DNA from: Bacteroidota bacterium
GTDB taxonomy: Bacteria; Bacteroidota; Bacteroidia; Bacteroidales; FEN-979
Reading direction: 5' to 3'
Assembly: GCA_026391755.1 (NCBI GenBank)
Contig: JAPLDN010000386.1
Span: forward strand, 1 to 9,304
Length of the DNA: 9,304 nt
Shown: piece by piece, positions 7,004 to 9,304 of the stretch
How positions within the stretch are numbered: position 1 is the first letter of the stretch
Layout of the letters: each line of letters begins with the position of its first letter
The notes under the pieces: model-generated
What the model was told of the DNA's origin: nothing
The model's database searches: none
Seen by the model: only the letters and a program-made list of their open reading frames with translations
Position numbers and translations under genes: made by a program

Positions 7004-7944
7004 TTTTTCCACTTGTTTTTTCGACTGCGGATATCGGATTCCTGAATGCAAAGCATTTGCGGCTGATCATGCATGTATACCTGGCCGGCTGCGTGATCGG
7101 TTCGCTTTTACTGCTTGGTCATGCCTTTACATTATGGAGGGAAGGAGTCCCAGGAGCATTTTATTATATGAAGTTAAGCTGGTTCTTTCATTCGGCCTAC
7201 TTCGCCATGTACCTCAATCTTCCAATGGCTTTCATTGTTATTGAGCTGCTTAAAAGATACAAGATCCTTTCGGCCCCGTTGAAAACCGTTTATTACCTCC
7301 TGCTTGCCTGGTTTTTTGTATTTATCTTCCTTCTAAGCTCCAAGATGGGTCTCATCTGCATGGTCCTTATTGCTTTACTGGGCTCGGCCGAACTGATTTT
7401 CCGCCATAAGAAAACCTTTCTCGGGCTCGGCCTCATCATCCTGTTCATGATGTTCATCAGAGCCGGGCTGCATGTTTTTTCCGGCACTTCCGACAGGGTT
7501 ATCCAGAGCACTTCAACCCTCTCAGGTTCTGCCGGCCAGGAAACATCAAAAAGTACCTCCGACCGTCTCGACATATGGAAGGTCTCTCTTGATATAATCA
7601 AATCCAATTTGTGGATAGGTGTTGGGACAGGCGATGTCAAGGATGTCCTGATCGGGAAGTATAAGGAAAATAAAATCAAAGAAGCGCTTGAGTTTAAACT
7701 TAATGCCCATAACCAGTATCTTCAGACCTTTATGACCCTGGGCATCCCCGGCATCACGGCACTTCTCCTGATGCTTGTCCTCCCGATGATCTCAGCTTTC
7801 CGCAAACGTTATCTGCTGTATTTTGTATTCATCCTTCTGTTTGCCGCTAACATCCTGGTCGAATCCATGTTTGAAACCCAGGCCGGGGTGGTGTGGTACG
7901 CGTTTTTCAATATCATCCTCTTTTCGATGAAACGTGAAGAGTAA
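6853..7944 (+). CDS. O-antigen ligase/polymerase family protein, N-terminus missing
   Basis: Polytopic inner-membrane protein of the Wzy_C/WaaL group, which joins or polymerises lipid-linked polysaccharide units at the periplasmic face. Family-like sequence begins before any in-frame ATG, with LLFAGLYVFYLLGLLYTSDY (about 6901-6960) and DLEVKLSLLIFPLVFST; the frame is open from the stop at 6841-6843. Further hydrophobic helices follow at about 7066-7125, 7174-7245, 7285-7345, 7350-7390 and 7423-7460. The periplasmic loop signature comes next: SDRLDIWKVSLDI (from about 7558), NLWIGVGTGDV and NAHNQYLQTFMTLGIPG (7702-7752). Last come two C-terminal helices and TAA 7942-7944. An automatic call could start at TTG 7057, but that would cut off conserved helices. 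About 30-50 N-terminal residues and the start codon are absent, apparently lost in the same break that removed the glycosyltransferase end. Ligase versus polymerase cannot be separated from sequence alone. Confidence 0.85.
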   Translation, partial: QRTVPVLFREKNRRNTLLFAGLYVFYLLGLLYTSDYAYARFDLEVKLSLLIFPLVFSTADIGFLNAKHLRLIMHVYLAGCVIGSLLLLGHAFTLWREGVPGAFYYMKLSWFFHSAYFAMYLNLPMAFIVIELLKRYKILSAPLKTVYYLLLAWFFVFIFLLSSKMGLICMVLIALLGSAELIFRHKKTFLGLGLIILFMMFIRAGLHVFSGTSDRVIQSTSTLSGSAGQETSKSTSDRLDIWKVSLDIIKSNLWIGVGTGDVKDVLIGKYKENKIKEALEFKLNAHNQYLQTFMTLGIPGITALLLMLVLPMISAFRKRYLLYFVFILLFAANILVESMFETQAGVVWYAFFNIILFSMKREE

Positions 7945-7946
7945 AA

Positions 7947-7971
7947 AGTCGGTAGTCAGCAGTCGGCAGTC
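7947..7971. repeat. Short tandem heptamer repeat, AGTCRGY x 3.5
   Basis: Directly after the ligase stop the sequence reads AGTCGGT, AGTCAGC, AGTCGGC, AGTC: three and a half copies of a seven-base unit with small differences. It is in the 90-base gap before the convergent glutamate dehydrogenase gene. It is non-coding; no function can be assigned. Confidence 0.6.
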
Positions 7972-8004
7972 ATCATAAAACAACAAAGGCGCCCGAAAGC
8001 GCCT
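7970..8004 (-). terminator. Rho-independent terminator for gdhA
   Basis: On the minus strand a perfect six-pair stem, AGGCGC (8004-7999) with GCGCCT (7992-7987), encloses the six-base loop TTTCGG and is followed by the T-rich tail TTGTTGTTTTATG. It lies 30 bases downstream of the glutamate dehydrogenase stop. The plus-strand side has no T-run after the stem, so it should act mainly for gdhA, although the hairpin may also slow transcription coming from the ligase gene. Confidence 0.75.
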
Positions 8005-8034
8005 CTGTCTGAATCAAAATGAACATCTGGTAGT

Positions 8035-9304
8035 TTAAACGAGTCCCTGTGCCAGCATGGCTTCAGCAACTTTTACAAAACCGCCGATATTGGCGCCTTT
8101 TACATAGTTGATGAATCCGTCGCTTTCGGTTCCATATTTTACACAATTCTTGTGAATATTGATCATGATGTTATGCAGCCTCTGGTCAACTTCTTCGCGT
8201 GTCCAGCTGAGGCGCATTGAGTTCTGTGACATTTCAAGTCCTGAAGTGGCTACGCCGCCTGCATTAGCTGCTTTGCCGGGTCCGTAAAGGATCTTCTTTT
8301 CAATGTACAGTTCGATAGCTTCCGGTGTTGAAGGCATGTTGGCTCCTTCAGAAACGCAATAGCAACCGTTTGCAATGAGGGTCTTTGCATCATCACCGTT
8401 GATTTCGTTCTGGGTTGCGCTGGGTAATGCGACATCGCATTTTACTTCCCAGGGGCGCTTGCCGGCTACGAATTTTGCTTCAGGATATTTATCGCAATAT
8501 TCCTTGATACGTCCGCGTTTAACGTTCTTCAGGTTCATTACGAAAGCCAGTTTTTCAGCATCGATGCCTTTAGGATCATAAATGTACCCTTCGCTGTCGC
8601 TGAGGGTAACAACTTTTCCACCAAGCATGGTAGCTTTTTCAGTAGCATACTGAGCTACGTTTCCTGATCCGGATACGGTTACGATCTTGCCTTTGAAATC
8701 AAGACCACGGGTTTTCAGCATTTCTGCTGCAAAATATACCTGTCCGTAACCTGTAGCTTCAGGACGGATCAGTGAACCACCCCACTCGAGGCCTTTGCCT
8801 GTGAGAACGCCAACGAATTCATTGCGGAGACGTTTATACTGTCCAAACATGAAACCGATCTCACGGCCACCTACTCCGATGTCACCTGCAGGAACATCAG
8901 TATCGGCGCCGATATGACGCTGAAGTTCGGTCATGAAACTCTGGCAGAAACGCATCACTTCATTGTCGCTCTTTCCTTTAGGATCGAAATCGCTGCCACC
9001 TTTACCACCGCCAATAGGAAGGGTTGTGAGTGAATTCTTTAATACCTGTTCGAAAGCCAGGAATTTCAGAATACCAAGGTTTACAGTCGGGTGGAAACGC
9101 AGACCGCCTTTGTAAGGGCCGATAGCGCTGTTCATCTCGATACGATATCCTTTGTTGATCTGGATTTCGCCTTTGTCGTCTGTCCAGGGAACGCGGAACA
9201 AAATGGTACGTTCAGGTTCGCACATCCGTTCAAGGATCTTTGCTGCCTTGTATTTCGGATTCTCTTCCACGAATGGGATCAGAGATTCAACTACTTCCAT
9301 TACT
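8035..9304 (-). CDS. gdhA: NADP-type glutamate dehydrogenase, start beyond right edge
   Basis: Hexameric (about 445-residue) glutamate dehydrogenase, which makes glutamate from 2-oxoglutarate and ammonium with NADPH; cytoplasmic nitrogen assimilation. Counting from Met at 9300, the substrate-binding part holds GPYKGGLRFHPTVNL (61-75), LPIGGGKGGSDFDPKG (94-109, with the conserved lysines) and DVPAGDIGVGGREIGFMFGQ (135-154, with the catalytic Asp140). The coenzyme domain has RPEATGYG (179-186), GSGNVAQYA (211-219) and LSDSEGYIYD (233-242). It ends NIGGFVKVAEAMLAQGLV followed by TAA. The Met at 9300 is probably internal: the frame stays open to the edge with Val before it, and family members read AVxEVVESLIPF here after about 20 further residues. 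Coenzyme preference is inferred from close resemblance to NADP-type bacterial enzymes. The gene is convergent with the ligase and has its own terminator; its promoter is outside the window. Confidence 0.96.
   Translation of the reverse strand, partial: VMEVVESLIPFVEENPKYKAAKILERMCEPERTILFRVPWTDDKGEIQINKGYRIEMNSAIGPYKGGLRFHPTVNLGILKFLAFEQVLKNSLTTLPIGGGKGGSDFDPKGKSDNEVMRFCQSFMTELQRHIGADTDVPAGDIGVGGREIGFMFGQYKRLRNEFVGVLTGKGLEWGGSLIRPEATGYGQVYFAAEMLKTRGLDFKGKIVTVSGSGNVAQYATEKATMLGGKVVTLSDSEGYIYDPKGIDAEKLAFVMNLKNVKRGRIKEYCDKYPEAKFVAGKRPWEVKCDVALPSATQNEINGDDAKTLIANGCYCVSEGANMPSTPEAIELYIEKKILYGPGKAANAGGVATSGLEMSQNSMRLSWTREEVDQRLHNIMINIHKNCVKYGTESDGFINYVKGANIGGFVKVAEAMLAQGLV

Noticed and set aside
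7057..7059. TTG at 7057 as the start of the ligase
   Set aside because: It would drop at least two hydrophobic segments that are in frame and family-like from about 6890 onward. It is an artefact of the missing true start.
7293..7679. 128-residue minus-strand reading frame inside the ligase gene
   Set aside because: It is antisense to a well-conserved membrane protein and resembles no known protein; it is a shadow of the ligase codons.
9298..9300. ATG at 9300 as the start of glutamate dehydrogenase
   Set aside because: The frame stays open to the window edge and the sequence before it (Val) fits the interior of the family; about 20 conserved residues are expected upstream.

Overview
The window looks like chromosomal DNA from a member of the Bacteroidota, most likely an uncultured Bacteroidales-like lineage. 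The evidence is the gldF/gldG gene pair, a DUF4340 protein directly behind it, the Bacteroidota-type DUF62 protein, and several TAnnTTTG boxes, the -7 element of Bacteroidota promoters, in the gene-to-gene gaps. Most genes lack a clear Shine-Dalgarno sequence, which also fits. I see no tRNA, rRNA, CRISPR array, transposase or phage gene. The content is mainly housekeeping and cell-envelope genes.

Layout. 1-545 (minus): 5' part of a phoH-type ATPase gene that runs off the left edge. 590-1369 (plus): DUF62 S-adenosylmethionine hydrolase/adenosyltransferase-like gene, divergent from phoH. 1406-2358 (minus): DUF3667 membrane protein gene, broken near its N-terminus, convergent with the DUF62 gene. 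2419-7944 (plus): a run of same-strand genes, namely gldF, a broken gldG, a DUF4340 gene, a family 4 glycosyltransferase missing its C-terminus, and an O-antigen ligase/polymerase missing its N-terminus. 8035-9304 (minus): NADP-type glutamate dehydrogenase whose first codons lie beyond the right edge, with a hairpin plus T-rich terminator at 7970-8004. No stretch over 300 bases is without a gene.

Function. GldF and GldG form the membrane part of an ABC-type complex whose ATPase, GldA, is not in the window. The DUF4340 protein is a membrane-anchored probable partner. The glycosyltransferase and ligase belong to surface polysaccharide synthesis. PhoH, DUF62 and glutamate dehydrogenase are unrelated housekeeping functions.

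The most notable observation is structural. At three points (about 2235, about 3758 and about 6850) recognisable protein homology stops abruptly and resumes in another frame, with conserved family sequence missing in between. Everything else reads cleanly. Three such losses within 4.6 kb look more like collapsed assembly gaps or a deleted haplotype than ordinary gene decay, but reads are needed to decide. I found no convincing new biological system.
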